In this document: in pieces, positions 33,244-41,530 of the stretch
Layout of the letters: each line of letters begins with the position of its first letter
How positions within the stretch are numbered: the stretch's first letter is position 1
DNA from: Nocardioides sp. Root190
GTDB lineage: Bacteria > Actinomycetota > Actinomycetes > Propionibacteriales > Nocardioidaceae
Reading direction: 5' to 3'
Assembly (NCBI RefSeq): GCF_001428565.1
Contig: NZ_LMIA01000010.1
Coordinates: 573,396 to 616,798, forward strand
Length of the DNA: 43,403 bases
Program-made: the position numbers and the translations under genes
The notes under the pieces: generated by a model
Databases searched by the model: none
What the model was told of the DNA's origin: nothing
What the model saw: only the letters and a program-made list of their open reading frames with translations

Positions 33244-34232
33244 GGGAGGACTCCGGAGATGATCGGGGCGAGGGTCGCCGGGGACGTGAGGTTCTGGATG
33301 TAGGCGTCGAACCACGGACCGCTCGAGATCGCCTCACCGAAGGCCGTCGCGTAGCCGCGCAGACCGGTGATGGTCGCCTGGAGGTTCTTCCGGTTCCGGT
33401 TCAGGAGGTCGACGACACCGTCGAGCTCGTCGAGCGCCGGGCCGAGGACGTCGTCGGTGTCCTTCAGGAGCACGCGGAGCGAGGAGGACAGGGTCCGGGC
33501 ACTGGTGAGCAGGTCCACGACCACCTGCTGGCGGGCATCGAGCTCGGAGAGCAGCGAGCGTCCCGAGCCGAGCAGCGATGCGATCTGCTGGTCACGGCTG
33601 GCGAGCACCTCGGTGACGCCGTTGGCCCGCGCCACCAGGGAACGGAGCTCGTCGTCGTTGGAGGACACCGCCCGCGACAGCGACGTGATGCCCTCGAGCG
33701 CCGGGCCGAGGTCGGGGCTGCTCGCGTTGAGCGTCTTCGACGCCTGGTCCAGCGCCGCAGCCAGCTGGGCCTTGTCGATCTCGGCGGTGGTCTCGGTGAG
33801 CTCGTTGAGCGTGCTCGTCAGGTTGTACGGCGACGAGGTGCGCTCGACCGGAATGCTGTCGCCGGCCTCGAGGTCACCGGAGCCACGCGGCTCGAGCTCG
33901 ACCGCGGCGCGGCCGAGGAGCGTGACCGTGATGATCCGCGCCTCGGTCCGGTCCCCGAGGCGCACGGAGTCGTCGGTGAGCACGATCTCGGCGACGACGT
34001 GGTCGCCGTCGATGCCGACGGTGCGGACCTTGCCGACCTGGGCACCGGAGATCATCACCGAGTCGCCGCCCTTGAGGCCGCCGGCCTCGGCGAACTGGAC
34101 CTCGATCACGTCGTTGTTGCCGATCAGCGGCAGCTTGTTGATGTTCATCGCCGCCAGCACCACCAGCGCGATCACCAGCGTGCCGATGATCCCGCGGACC
34201 GCCATCCGGTCCGCACTCGTCTCCCGGCTCAT
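33240..34232 (-). CDS. mceC: MCE family protein, third subunit (MceC-like)
   Basis: 330 residues: membrane anchor (GIIGTLVIALVVLAAMNINK), MCE domain (about 38-115, IEVQFAEAGGLKGGDSVMIS, LLGRAAVELEPRG) and a helical tail (LLSELDARQQVVVDLLTSAR). Ends without the cysteine-rich tail of its neighbours. ATG at 34232 overlaps the mceB stop by one base (TGATG). Confidence 0.92.
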   Translation of the reverse strand: MSRETSADRMAVRGIIGTLVIALVVLAAMNINKLPLIGNNDVIEVQFAEAGGLKGGDSVMISGAQVGKVRTVGIDGDHVVAEIVLTDDSVRLGDRTEARIITVTLLGRAAVELEPRGSGDLEAGDSIPVERTSSPYNLTSTLNELTETTAEIDKAQLAAALDQASKTLNASSPDLGPALEGITSLSRAVSSNDDELRSLVARANGVTEVLASRDQQIASLLGSGRSLLSELDARQQVVVDLLTSARTLSSSLRVLLKDTDDVLGPALDELDGVVDLLNRNRKNLQATITGLRGYATAFGEAISSGPWFDAYIQNLTSPATLAPIISGVLP

Positions 34233-35296
34233 CACTTGCACCTCGGGGTGTCGGAGTAGATCCACGGGGTGAGGATCGGCTGGTCGGCCGTGAGGCCGGT
34301 CTGGACCCGGACGCCACAGAGGAAGAAGTTGAAGAAGTTGCCGTACGACGCGGTGTTCTGGATCTTGTCGTAGTGCCCGGGGAACTTGCCGAGGACGGCG
34401 TCGAGCGTGCCCGAGCTCTTGTTCAGGCCGCGCGCGGTGACGGCGAGTCCTTCGAGGTCGGCCCGCAGGTCGCCCCGGGCACGCTGCACCAGCGTCGAGG
34501 TCCGGTCGGCGAATCCGCTGATCCGCTCGGCGGCATCGAGCACCTGCGTGTCCTGTCCGTCGAGGCCGGTGAGCAGCGCATCGAGCCGGTCCAGCAGCAA
34601 CCCGACCGTCTCCTTTCGGTCCTCGACCGTCCCGAGGACGCTGTTGAGGTTGCGGATCACCTGCCCGATCAGCTCCTCGCGGTCACCGATGGTGGTGGTG
34701 AACGACGCGACGTGCTGGACCAGGGTCGCGACCGAGGACTGCTGGCCCTGGAGCACCTCGATCAGCTGGCCGGACAGCTCGTTGACCTGCGTCGGACTGA
34801 GGCCCGCGAACAACGGCTTGAAGCCGTTCAGCAGCGTGTCGAGGTCGAGCGCCGACGCGGTCTGGGTCACCGGGATCGTGGACCCGACGGCCATCACCGG
34901 ACCGTCAGCGCTCGGGCTGTCCTCCTCGCCACGGCTGAGCTGGATCACCCGGTCACCGATCAGGTTGCGGTACTGCACCGTCGCGCGGGTGCCGGCGGTC
35001 AGCTCCTGGCCACGGCGTACGTCGAACCTCACCAGCACGGTGTTGTCGCCCTGGACGTCGATGTCCTTGACCTTGCCGACGTCGACGCCGGCGACGCGCA
35101 CGTCGTCGCCGACCGCGAGGCCGGACACGTCCGCGAACACGGCCTTGTAGGCGTCGCGGTCGCCGGGCCGGACCTCGCCGGTCACCAGGCCCACCCAGAC
35201 GGCGAACACGGCGGCGACCACCAGGAAGGCGCTGAACTTGATGAGGTCGCTGCGCTCGCGGCGCTTGACGGGACTCATCGACGAGGAGCGGCTCAT
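34232..35296 (-). CDS. mceB: MCE family protein, second subunit (MceB-like)
   Basis: 354 residues: basic N-terminus, membrane anchor (IKFSAFLVVAAVFAVWVGLV), MCE domain (about 45-130, YKAVFADVSGLAVGDDVRVA, NLIGDRVIQLS), helical region and the tail NFFNFFLCGVRVQTGL typical of MceB. ATG at 35296 shares ATGA with the mceA stop. Confidence 0.93.
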   Translation of the reverse strand: MSRSSSMSPVKRRERSDLIKFSAFLVVAAVFAVWVGLVTGEVRPGDRDAYKAVFADVSGLAVGDDVRVAGVDVGKVKDIDVQGDNTVLVRFDVRRGQELTAGTRATVQYRNLIGDRVIQLSRGEEDSPSADGPVMAVGSTIPVTQTASALDLDTLLNGFKPLFAGLSPTQVNELSGQLIEVLQGQQSSVATLVQHVASFTTTIGDREELIGQVIRNLNSVLGTVEDRKETVGLLLDRLDALLTGLDGQDTQVLDAAERISGFADRTSTLVQRARGDLRADLEGLAVTARGLNKSSGTLDAVLGKFPGHYDKIQNTASYGNFFNFFLCGVRVQTGLTADQPILTPWIYSDTPRCK

Positions 35297-36474
35297 CGGA
35301 GTTGCGTCCCTCCCTTGATCAGGCCGAGCAGGGTGTCGAGGACCGCCTGGTCGGGGGTGGGCTGCGGGCCGACGTACGGGTTCGCGCCGGTGCGGAAGTC
35401 GGGCTGCTCCTGCTCTGCCTCGGCCTGGGTGACGTAGGGGAGGCCGTAGCACTGGGGTCCGCGGTCGTCTCCGATCAGCGGGAGGTTCTCCTCGTAGGTG
35501 TAGGGATCGCGGCCCGGTACGAGCCGGGTGATCGTGGTGACACCCGGGTGCGTGCCGCCGACCGCTGCCTCGGCCAGCTCGTTGGCCGACGCGAGACCGA
35601 GGACGACGCAGGGCAGCTCGGGCGAGTAGCGCTCGAGGACGTCGGTGACCGGGCCGAGCAGCTCGAGGGTGGTCACCAGGTTGCGCTCGGAGGCGCGCAG
35701 CAGGGTGTCGGCGTGGTCGCTGAACCCGGTGAGGCTCCGCTCCAGCGCCCGCAACGAGGCCTGCTGGCGCACCAGGGTCTTCGAGACGACGCCGGCCTGG
35801 GTGAGGGTCGCGACCAGGTCGGGCCGGGCCACGTCGTACACGTCGGCCACGTCGTCGGCGACGCGCAGGTCGGCGCTGAGGGTGCGCAGCGAGGGGTTGA
35901 GGGAGACGAGGTAGGCGTCGGTCTGCGAGATCAGGTCGCCGATCAGCTCGCCGCGCTCGTCGAGCGCGCCGGCCACCGCGGTCAGCGCGGAGTTCACCTC
36001 GGCCGGGCGGGCGACGTCGAGCACCCGGGTCAGGTTCTCGAAGGCCTCGTCGACCTCGACCGTCACCTTGTCGGCCGGGATGACCGCACCTGCGGTGATC
36101 CGCGCGCCGTCGTCGGTGACCGGTGTGAGCTGGACGTACTTCGCGCCGAAGGCCGTCGGCGGCACGATCTGGGCCGTCACGTCGGCCGGCACCTTGGCGA
36201 ACTCGTCGGAGTCGATGTCCAGCTCGATGGTGACGGAATCACCGTCGACGTCGATCTCGCCGACGGTCCCGATCTCGACACCGCGGAACTTGATCGGCGC
36301 GCCCGAGGCGAGGGTGAGCCCGGCCCGGTCCGACTCGACGCTCACCCGGACGGTGTCGTCGAAGACGCCCTGGTACTTCGCAATGGTGCCGGCGATCAGG
36401 CCGACGATGAGGAGCAGGAAGATGAACCCGTAGACGACCTGGCGGTCGATGCGGTGTGCGCTCGTGGTGGTCAT
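35293..36474 (-). CDS. mceA: MCE family protein, first subunit (MceA-like)
   Basis: 393 residues: anchor (VVYGFIFLLLIVGLIAGTIA), MCE domain (about 42-125, VSVESDRAGLTLASGAPIKF, GAKYVQLTPV) and helical tail. The motif CVVLGLASANELAEA and the C-terminal CYGLPYVTQAEAEQ fit MceA. ATG at 36474 lies 7 nt after the yrbEB stop and has a GAGCGGGA-like site in front. The substrate class, from the neighbouring GMC oxidase, may be sterol or another hydrophobic lipid (inference). Confidence 0.93.
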   Translation of the reverse strand: MTTTSAHRIDRQVVYGFIFLLLIVGLIAGTIAKYQGVFDDTVRVSVESDRAGLTLASGAPIKFRGVEIGTVGEIDVDGDSVTIELDIDSDEFAKVPADVTAQIVPPTAFGAKYVQLTPVTDDGARITAGAVIPADKVTVEVDEAFENLTRVLDVARPAEVNSALTAVAGALDERGELIGDLISQTDAYLVSLNPSLRTLSADLRVADDVADVYDVARPDLVATLTQAGVVSKTLVRQQASLRALERSLTGFSDHADTLLRASERNLVTTLELLGPVTDVLERYSPELPCVVLGLASANELAEAAVGGTHPGVTTITRLVPGRDPYTYEENLPLIGDDRGPQCYGLPYVTQAEAEQEQPDFRTGANPYVGPQPTPDQAVLDTLLGLIKGGTQLR

Positions 36475-36481
36475 GTCCCGC

Positions 36482-37318
36482 TCACCCCGCGATGTGGACC
36501 GATGGTCCACCCCAGACGGCGATGGCGAAGATCAGGTCGATGAACATCGTGCAGATCAGGGCCGAGCGCACGGCCTGACCGACCGCCTTGCCCACTCCCG
36601 CGGGACCTCCGGAGGCCCGGAAGCCGTGGTAGCAGCAGATCGACACGATGACGAGCGCCATCAGGATCACCTTGAGCATCGCCAGGAACAGGTCGCTGGG
36701 GACGAGGAAGGTCTCGAAGTAGTGCATGTAGGTGCCGGGCGACTGGTCGTAGCCGACCGTGACGACGAGGTACGTCGCCAGCCAGCACATCATCAAGGCG
36801 ATCGCGAACAGGGGGATCACCGCGATCAGTCCGGCGATGATCCGGGTCGTCACGAGGAAGGGCACCGGGTGCACGGCCATCACCTCGAGCGCGTCGATCT
36901 CCTCGCTCACCCGCATCGCGCCGATCTGGGCGGTGAAGCCGGCGCCGACCGTCGCGGTGAGTGCGATTCCGGCGATGATCGGCGCGACCTCCCGGGTGTT
37001 GAAGTACGCCGAGAAGAAGCCCGACAGCGTCGAGACGCCGATGTTGTCGAAGGACGTGTAGGCCTGCAGGCCGACCTCGATGCCGGAGGCGGCGGTGAGG
37101 AACCCGATCACCAGCACCGTCCCGCCGATCAGCGCCAGTGCTCCCGTGCCGAGGGACACCTCGGCGAGCAGCCGGACGACCTCCTTCGGGTAGTGGCGCA
37201 GCACCCGCGGCATGTGGGAGTAGGCGTTGCCGTGGAAGGCGAGCTGGTCGCCGAGGTTGCGCAGCGCGGTGGTCGGCCTGGCGAGGTGACGGCTCACCTG
37301 GGCCCGGTCCATGGCCAT
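36482..37318 (-). CDS. yrbEB: YrbE/MlaE-family permease B of the Mce transporter
   Basis: 278 residues with five to six hydrophobic segments and the MlaE signatures AGIALTATVGAGFTAQIGAM, RVSEEIDALEVMAVHPVPFL and YHGFRASGGPAGVGKAVGQA. It forms the inner-membrane permease with YrbEA, powered by an MceG/MlaF-type ATPase not encoded here. ATG at 37318 follows the yrbEA stop after a single base and has GGGAG upstream. Confidence 0.94.
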   Translation of the reverse strand: MAMDRAQVSRHLARPTTALRNLGDQLAFHGNAYSHMPRVLRHYPKEVVRLLAEVSLGTGALALIGGTVLVIGFLTAASGIEVGLQAYTSFDNIGVSTLSGFFSAYFNTREVAPIIAGIALTATVGAGFTAQIGAMRVSEEIDALEVMAVHPVPFLVTTRIIAGLIAVIPLFAIALMMCWLATYLVVTVGYDQSPGTYMHYFETFLVPSDLFLAMLKVILMALVIVSICCYHGFRASGGPAGVGKAVGQAVRSALICTMFIDLIFAIAVWGGPSVHIAG

Positions 37319-37319
37319 G

Positions 37320-38183
37320 TCAGGCTCCCAACTTGATCTGGAGGAACAGGGCACTGATCACGCTGTTGGCGGCGAAGAGCAGCATGAACGCGAAGACGAC
37401 CGTCTGGTTGACGGCTTCGCCGACTCCCTTGGGTCCGCCCTTCGCGTTGAGCCCGAGGTAGCAGGCCGTCAGCCCGGCGAGCAGGCCGAAGACGGCGGCC
37501 TTCGCCTGCGAGGCGAGGAAGTCCGGCAGCCCGACGAGGAGCGTGAGGTCGGAGAGGTAGAGGCCCGGTGTGGCCCCCTGGAGGACCACCGAGAAGAAGT
37601 AGCCGCCGACCAGACCGACCACGGTCACCATGCCGTTCAGCGCGACACCGACCAGGGTCGAGGCGACGACGCGCGGCACGACCAGTCGTTCGATGGGATC
37701 GATGCCGAGGGTCACCATGGCGTCGATCTCCTCGCGGATCTTGCGGGACCCGAGGTCGGCGCAGATCGCGGTCGCCCCCGCGCCGGCGACGACCAGCACG
37801 CTCACGATCGGACCGATCTCGCGGACCACCGCGACCGCCGCACCCGCACCGGCGAGGTCGACCGCGCCGATCTGGATGAGCAGCTGGTTGACCTGGAAGA
37901 TGATCACGACGCAGAACGGGATCGACACCAGGAGCGCCGGCCCGAAGGACACGGTCGTGATGAACCACGCCTGCGAGACGAACTCCGAGAACCGGAACCG
38001 CGTCGTGAACATGGTCCGGAAGACCTTGCCGGCGAACGTGTAGAACGCACCGAAGGTCGACAGCGCCGTGAACGGCACCGATGCACGCATCGCGTCGCGG
38101 GCCATCTGGCGCGACTCCGGGGACATGCCGGAAGGACCCGGGCCCTTCGGCGTTGCCGTGGGCCGCTCGGGGGCGAGGGTCAT
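37320..38183 (-). CDS. yrbEA: YrbE/MlaE-family permease A of the Mce transporter
   Basis: 287 residues with multiple membrane helices and the signatures VVREIGPIVSVLVVAGAGAT, SRKIREEIDAMVTLGIDPIE and GLNAKGGPKGVGEAVNQTVV. ATG at 38183 shares ATGA with the stop of the GMC oxidase; the frame is open far upstream but that is antisense-like sequence within the oxidase gene. Pairs with YrbEB. Confidence 0.94.
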   Translation of the reverse strand: MTLAPERPTATPKGPGPSGMSPESRQMARDAMRASVPFTALSTFGAFYTFAGKVFRTMFTTRFRFSEFVSQAWFITTVSFGPALLVSIPFCVVIIFQVNQLLIQIGAVDLAGAGAAVAVVREIGPIVSVLVVAGAGATAICADLGSRKIREEIDAMVTLGIDPIERLVVPRVVASTLVGVALNGMVTVVGLVGGYFFSVVLQGATPGLYLSDLTLLVGLPDFLASQAKAAVFGLLAGLTACYLGLNAKGGPKGVGEAVNQTVVFAFMLLFAANSVISALFLQIKLGA

Positions 38184-39970
38184 GCGGTGGCTTCCTTCAG
38201 GGCCGGGCTCGGCGCGCTCTCCACGACGTACAACGGAAGACGCAGCGCCGCCGGCGCGCTCGGGGGTACGACGGGTCGCACCGGTGCGACCGGGGACAGG
38301 CGGACGTAGGCCGCACCGGGCTCCGGACGGTGGTCCTGCTCGCCGCGGTTGGGCCACAGCGACGCTGCCCGCTCCGCCTGGGCGGTGATTGTCAGGCTCG
38401 GGTTGACACCGAGGTTGGCCGAGATCGCGGCCCCGTCGACGACGTGGAGCCCCGGGTGGCCGTGCACCCGGTGGTAGGGATCGATGACGCCCGCGGTGGC
38501 GGAGTCGCCGATCGGGCAACCGCCCAGGAAGTGCGCGGTCATCGGGATGTTGAAGATCTCCCCGGCGGTGCTGAACGAGCCGCCGTCGATCTTGTCGCTG
38601 ATCCGCCGCACGACCTCGTTGCCGACCGGGACCCAGGTGGGGTTCGGCTCGCCGTGGCCCTGCTTCGAGGTGAGTCGGGCGCGGCGGCCTGGCTTGCCCT
38701 TCTTGGGGAACACCGTGATCGAGTTGTCGCTGGTCTGCATCACGAGCGCGATGATCGTGCGCTCCGGCCAGCTCCCGAGCCCGGCGTAGACGGACAGCAG
38801 ACGCGCGGGGTGGCGGACCGCCTGACCGAGCCAGCGCAGCCACCGCGGCACGCGTCCGCCACCGTCGGTCATCAGCGTGAGCAGCAGGCCCATCAGGCCT
38901 GATCCCTTGCCGTAGCGGACCGGCTCGATGTGCGTCACCGGGTCGGGGTGGATCGAGGAGGTGATCGCGACGCCGTGGTGGAAGTCGTGCTTGCCCTTGT
39001 TGCGCATCTTCGTGCTGGACGCACACAGCGCCTCGGAGTTGGTCCGGGTCAGCTCGCCGAGCCGCTCCGAGAGCTCAGGCAGGTCGCCAGAGCGCTTCAT
39101 CGCGTGCATCAGCTCCTGGGTCCCCCACGTGCCGGCGGCCATCACCACCTGACCGGCCGTGATCACCCGCCCGCCACGGGCCGAGCGACCCGAGCGGTGG
39201 GTCGTGACGTCGTACCCTCCGTCGGTGCGGGGGCTGATCGCGGCCACCGTGGTGCGTTCGCGGACCTCGGCACCGGCCTTCTCGGCGAGGTAGAGGTAGT
39301 TCTTGAGCAGGGTGTTCTTGGCGTTGTGGCGACACCCCGTCATGCACTCGCCGCACTCGAGACAGCCGCGACGCTCGGGCCCGACACCGCCGAAGTACGG
39401 ATCGGGGACGGCACTGCCGGGCTGCTTGGCGCCGTCCGCACCGAAGCAGACACCGATCGGCGTCGGGTGGTAGGTGTGCGCGATGCCCATGTCCTCGGCA
39501 ACGGCCAGCATGACCTCGTCCGACGGCGTGACGGTCGGGTTCTCGACCACGCCGAGCATCCGCTTGGCCTGGTCGTAGTACGGCGCCAGCTCGGCCTTCC
39601 AGTCGGTGATGTGCGCCCACTGGGGGTCCTCGAAGAACGCGTCGGAGGCCGGCTCATAGAGCGTGTTCGCGTAGACGAGCGAGCCGCCGCCGACGCCCGC
39701 ACCGGCCAGCACGACGACGTCGCGGAGCAGCCGGATCCGCTGGATGCCGAAGCAGCCCAGCCGGGGAGCGAAGAGGAACTTGCGCACGTCCCACGAGGTC
39801 TTCGCGAAGTCCTCGTCCTCGAACCGGCGACCGGCCTCGACGACGCAGACGCGGTAGCCCTTCTCGGTCAGGCGCAGCGCCGTCACCGAACCGCCGAAGC
39901 CCGAGCCGACCACGACCACGTCGTAGTCGTGCTCGACGTCGCTGTCGCCGGTGCGCATCTCCCTGCCCAT
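38180..39970 (-). CDS. GMC-family oxidoreductase (cholesterol-oxidase/ChoD-like)
   Basis: 596 residues. The N-terminal FAD fold is VVVVGSGFGGSVTALRLTEK with VVEAGRRFEDEDF; GAGVGGGSLVYANTLYEP is the GMC signature; the C-terminus has FLGGCPIGDSATAG and ANLGVNPSLTITAQAERAA. The pattern resembles mycobacterial ChoD, a putative sterol oxidase; the substrate is not proven. A cysteine cluster C203-x2-C206-x2-C209-x3-C213 (CLECGECMTGC) follows the spacing of [4Fe-4S] ferredoxins. ATG at 39970 has CAGGAG about 8 nt upstream. It is the first gene of the 12-gene mce operon and divergent from a PucR regulator. Confidence 0.9.
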   Translation of the reverse strand: MGREMRTGDSDVEHDYDVVVVGSGFGGSVTALRLTEKGYRVCVVEAGRRFEDEDFAKTSWDVRKFLFAPRLGCFGIQRIRLLRDVVVLAGAGVGGGSLVYANTLYEPASDAFFEDPQWAHITDWKAELAPYYDQAKRMLGVVENPTVTPSDEVMLAVAEDMGIAHTYHPTPIGVCFGADGAKQPGSAVPDPYFGGVGPERRGCLECGECMTGCRHNAKNTLLKNYLYLAEKAGAEVRERTTVAAISPRTDGGYDVTTHRSGRSARGGRVITAGQVVMAAGTWGTQELMHAMKRSGDLPELSERLGELTRTNSEALCASSTKMRNKGKHDFHHGVAITSSIHPDPVTHIEPVRYGKGSGLMGLLLTLMTDGGGRVPRWLRWLGQAVRHPARLLSVYAGLGSWPERTIIALVMQTSDNSITVFPKKGKPGRRARLTSKQGHGEPNPTWVPVGNEVVRRISDKIDGGSFSTAGEIFNIPMTAHFLGGCPIGDSATAGVIDPYHRVHGHPGLHVVDGAAISANLGVNPSLTITAQAERAASLWPNRGEQDHRPEPGAAYVRLSPVAPVRPVVPPSAPAALRLPLYVVESAPSPALKEATA

Positions 39971-40047
39971 GAGAGTGCTCCTGCCAAGGAGTCCGGGCAG
40001 CGTCCGCCTGCTCGGACGCCACATCCGGTGAAGGACCCATCTCATCG

Positions 40048-40063
40048 GGTGACGGCAGTCACC
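40048..40063. promoter_or_regulatory. Inverted repeat upstream of the GMC/mce operon
   Basis: GGTGAC (40048-40053) and GTCACC (40058-40063) are perfect inverted repeats with a 4-nt spacer, 78-93 bp before the GMC start. A likely operator in the divergent spacer. Confidence 0.5.
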
Positions 40064-40098
40064 TTCTCGTGGCTGCGGTCCAAAGATCCCGGGGCTGG

Positions 40099-40115
40099 TT
40101 GTCGTCCTGCACAAA
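40099..40115. promoter_or_regulatory. Shared 17-nt motif, copy 1 (PucR/GMC spacer)
   Basis: TTGTCGTCCTGCACAAA, a partial dyad (TTGT...ACAA), matches 15 of 17 bases of a site upstream of alkB (43096-43112). It lies 39-55 bp before the PucR start, around its -35 region, and 129-145 bp before the GMC start. Confidence 0.6.
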
Positions 40116-40141
40116 GGGACGGTCCCGGGGCCGGGTGTGGC

Positions 40142-40147
40142 TACGGT
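40142..40147 (+). promoter_or_regulatory. Candidate -10 (TACGGT) of the PucR gene
   Basis: TACGGT is 6 nt before the GTG at 40154, as before the desaturase gene. No Shine-Dalgarno sequence intervenes, so a leaderless mRNA is likely. Confidence 0.5.
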
Positions 40148-40153
40148 GAACCC

Positions 40154-41365
40154 GTGACGACCGATCCCGTGCCGACCGGACTCGAGCCCTGGCTGCTCGC
40201 CTATGTCGCCGAGCAGGCGCAGCCCGGATCGGTCGACGCCTGGGTGGACCGGGTCACCGAGGCCATCCTCGACCAGATGCCGGACATGCGGGCCGTCGAC
40301 GGCATCGACGGCCTGCTGCGGACCACCGTCGGCGAGCACTGGGTGGCCTTCCTCGCGGACTTCGCCCAGCCCGCGCAGCACTTCCACCTGGTGGAGGCGG
40401 CCGCCCGCCTCTCCGGTCTGCTCGCCGACCTGCAGATCCCGCTCGAGCGCCTGATCCAGTTCTACCGGGTCGCTCAGCAGGAGGTGTGGGACTACGTCAG
40501 CGAGGTGATCCGGGCGTTGCCGTCCGGGGACCTCGACCGGGCCGACCTGCTGTTGTACTTCTGGAGCCGGGCCGGTGTCTGGCTGGACAGGTCGATCACC
40601 GCCTCGATCGACATCTACCAGGCTGCGCGCACCAAGGTGCTCGCCGGCGCCGCCGCACAGCGGTACGAATCGGTCCGCGCCATCCTCGCGGGCGAGCTCG
40701 CCGATGCCCGCGAGGCGTCAGCGGCACTCGGCGGCTACCCGATCTCGGTCCACCACACGGCGCTCGTGCTCTCCGTCGACGACGCCGAACGGGCCGGCTC
40801 CCTCGAGGCCATCGCGGCCGATCTCGTCCGAGCCGTCGGCGCCACCAACCCGCTCGTGGTCAAGCCGGGAGGCCGCCAGCTCTGGGTGTGGTTCGGCACC
40901 CGCGACGCACCCGACACCTCAGCCTTGGCCGACGGCACCAGCCGGGACGGGGTCGCGGTCGGGGTCGGCACCGCCAGTCTCGGCGTGGCCGGCTTCGTCG
41001 CCAGCCACCGCGAGGCGCAGGGTGCGCTGCGGGTGGCCGCCCCCGGCACCCCGGGCTGGCTCACGTCGTACGACGCCGTGGAGCTGCCCGTGCTGCTGGG
41101 CTGCTCACCCGAGGTGGACCGGTTCATGGCCCGTCAGCTCGGGCCCCTGGTGGGTGAGGGCGAGGCGATGCAACGCATCCGCGAGACCCTCGCGGCGTTC
41201 CTCAGCAGCGGCGGGAGCGCCGAGGAGGCCTCCCGGATGCTGGTCGTTCACCGCAACACGATCCGCTACCGGCTGGGTCAGGCCGAGGAGCTGCTCGGCC
41301 GCCCGATCGCCAAGATCAGCGGGGAATTGTCGGTCGCCCTGCACCACCACGAGCTGTTCCACTGA
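40154..41365 (+). CDS. PucR/CdaR-family transcriptional regulator (divergent from mce operon)
   Basis: 403 residues with the same layout as the regulator at the end of the mce operon: N-terminal domain (GEHWVAFLADFAQPAQHFHL, IQFYRVAQQEVWDYVSEVIR), GGDEF-like middle and C-terminal PucR helix-turn-helix (MLVVHRNTIRYRLGQAEELL). GTG at 40154 gives the family-typical N-terminus; the longer open frame upstream runs antisense through the GMC gene. Divergent from the GMC/mce operon and convergent with alkB. The shared 17-nt motif upstream of both makes it the likely regulator of both. Confidence 0.9.
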   Translation: MTTDPVPTGLEPWLLAYVAEQAQPGSVDAWVDRVTEAILDQMPDMRAVDGIDGLLRTTVGEHWVAFLADFAQPAQHFHLVEAAARLSGLLADLQIPLERLIQFYRVAQQEVWDYVSEVIRALPSGDLDRADLLLYFWSRAGVWLDRSITASIDIYQAARTKVLAGAAAQRYESVRAILAGELADAREASAALGGYPISVHHTALVLSVDDAERAGSLEAIAADLVRAVGATNPLVVKPGGRQLWVWFGTRDAPDTSALADGTSRDGVAVGVGTASLGVAGFVASHREAQGALRVAAPGTPGWLTSYDAVELPVLLGCSPEVDRFMARQLGPLVGEGEAMQRIRETLAAFLSSGGSAEEASRMLVVHRNTIRYRLGQAEELLGRPIAKISGELSVALHHHELFH

Positions 41366-41473
41366 GGCCGCCGCGCTGAGGGACGAAGGCGCGGAGCAAG
41401 GCCGAAGGTCGAGGAGTGCCGGCGAGCTGGCGCCGGAACCCGGTGGCGGGGTTGTGGGATCCCGGCCGGCGGC

Positions 41474-41505
41474 CTCGAGACGGTCGCTGCGCGACCTCCT
41501 CGACC
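41474..41505. repeat. Palindromic intergenic repeat, copy B
   Basis: Identical over 32 nt to copy A (18193-18224), including the hairpin GGTCGC-tgc-GCGACC. Like copy A, it lies between two convergent genes (PucR and alkB). Confidence 0.75.
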
Positions 41506-41506
41506 A

Positions 41507-41525
41507 ACGGGGCGTTCAGCCCCGT
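41507..41525. terminator. Hairpin between convergent PucR and alkB genes
   Basis: ACGGGGC (41507-41513) and GCCCCGT (41519-41525) form a perfect 7-bp stem with a 5-nt loop, directly after repeat copy B and 6 nt beyond the alkB stop. No U-tract is present, as is common in high-GC actinobacteria. It may stop transcription from both sides. Confidence 0.45.
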
Positions 41526-41530
41526 CGGGC

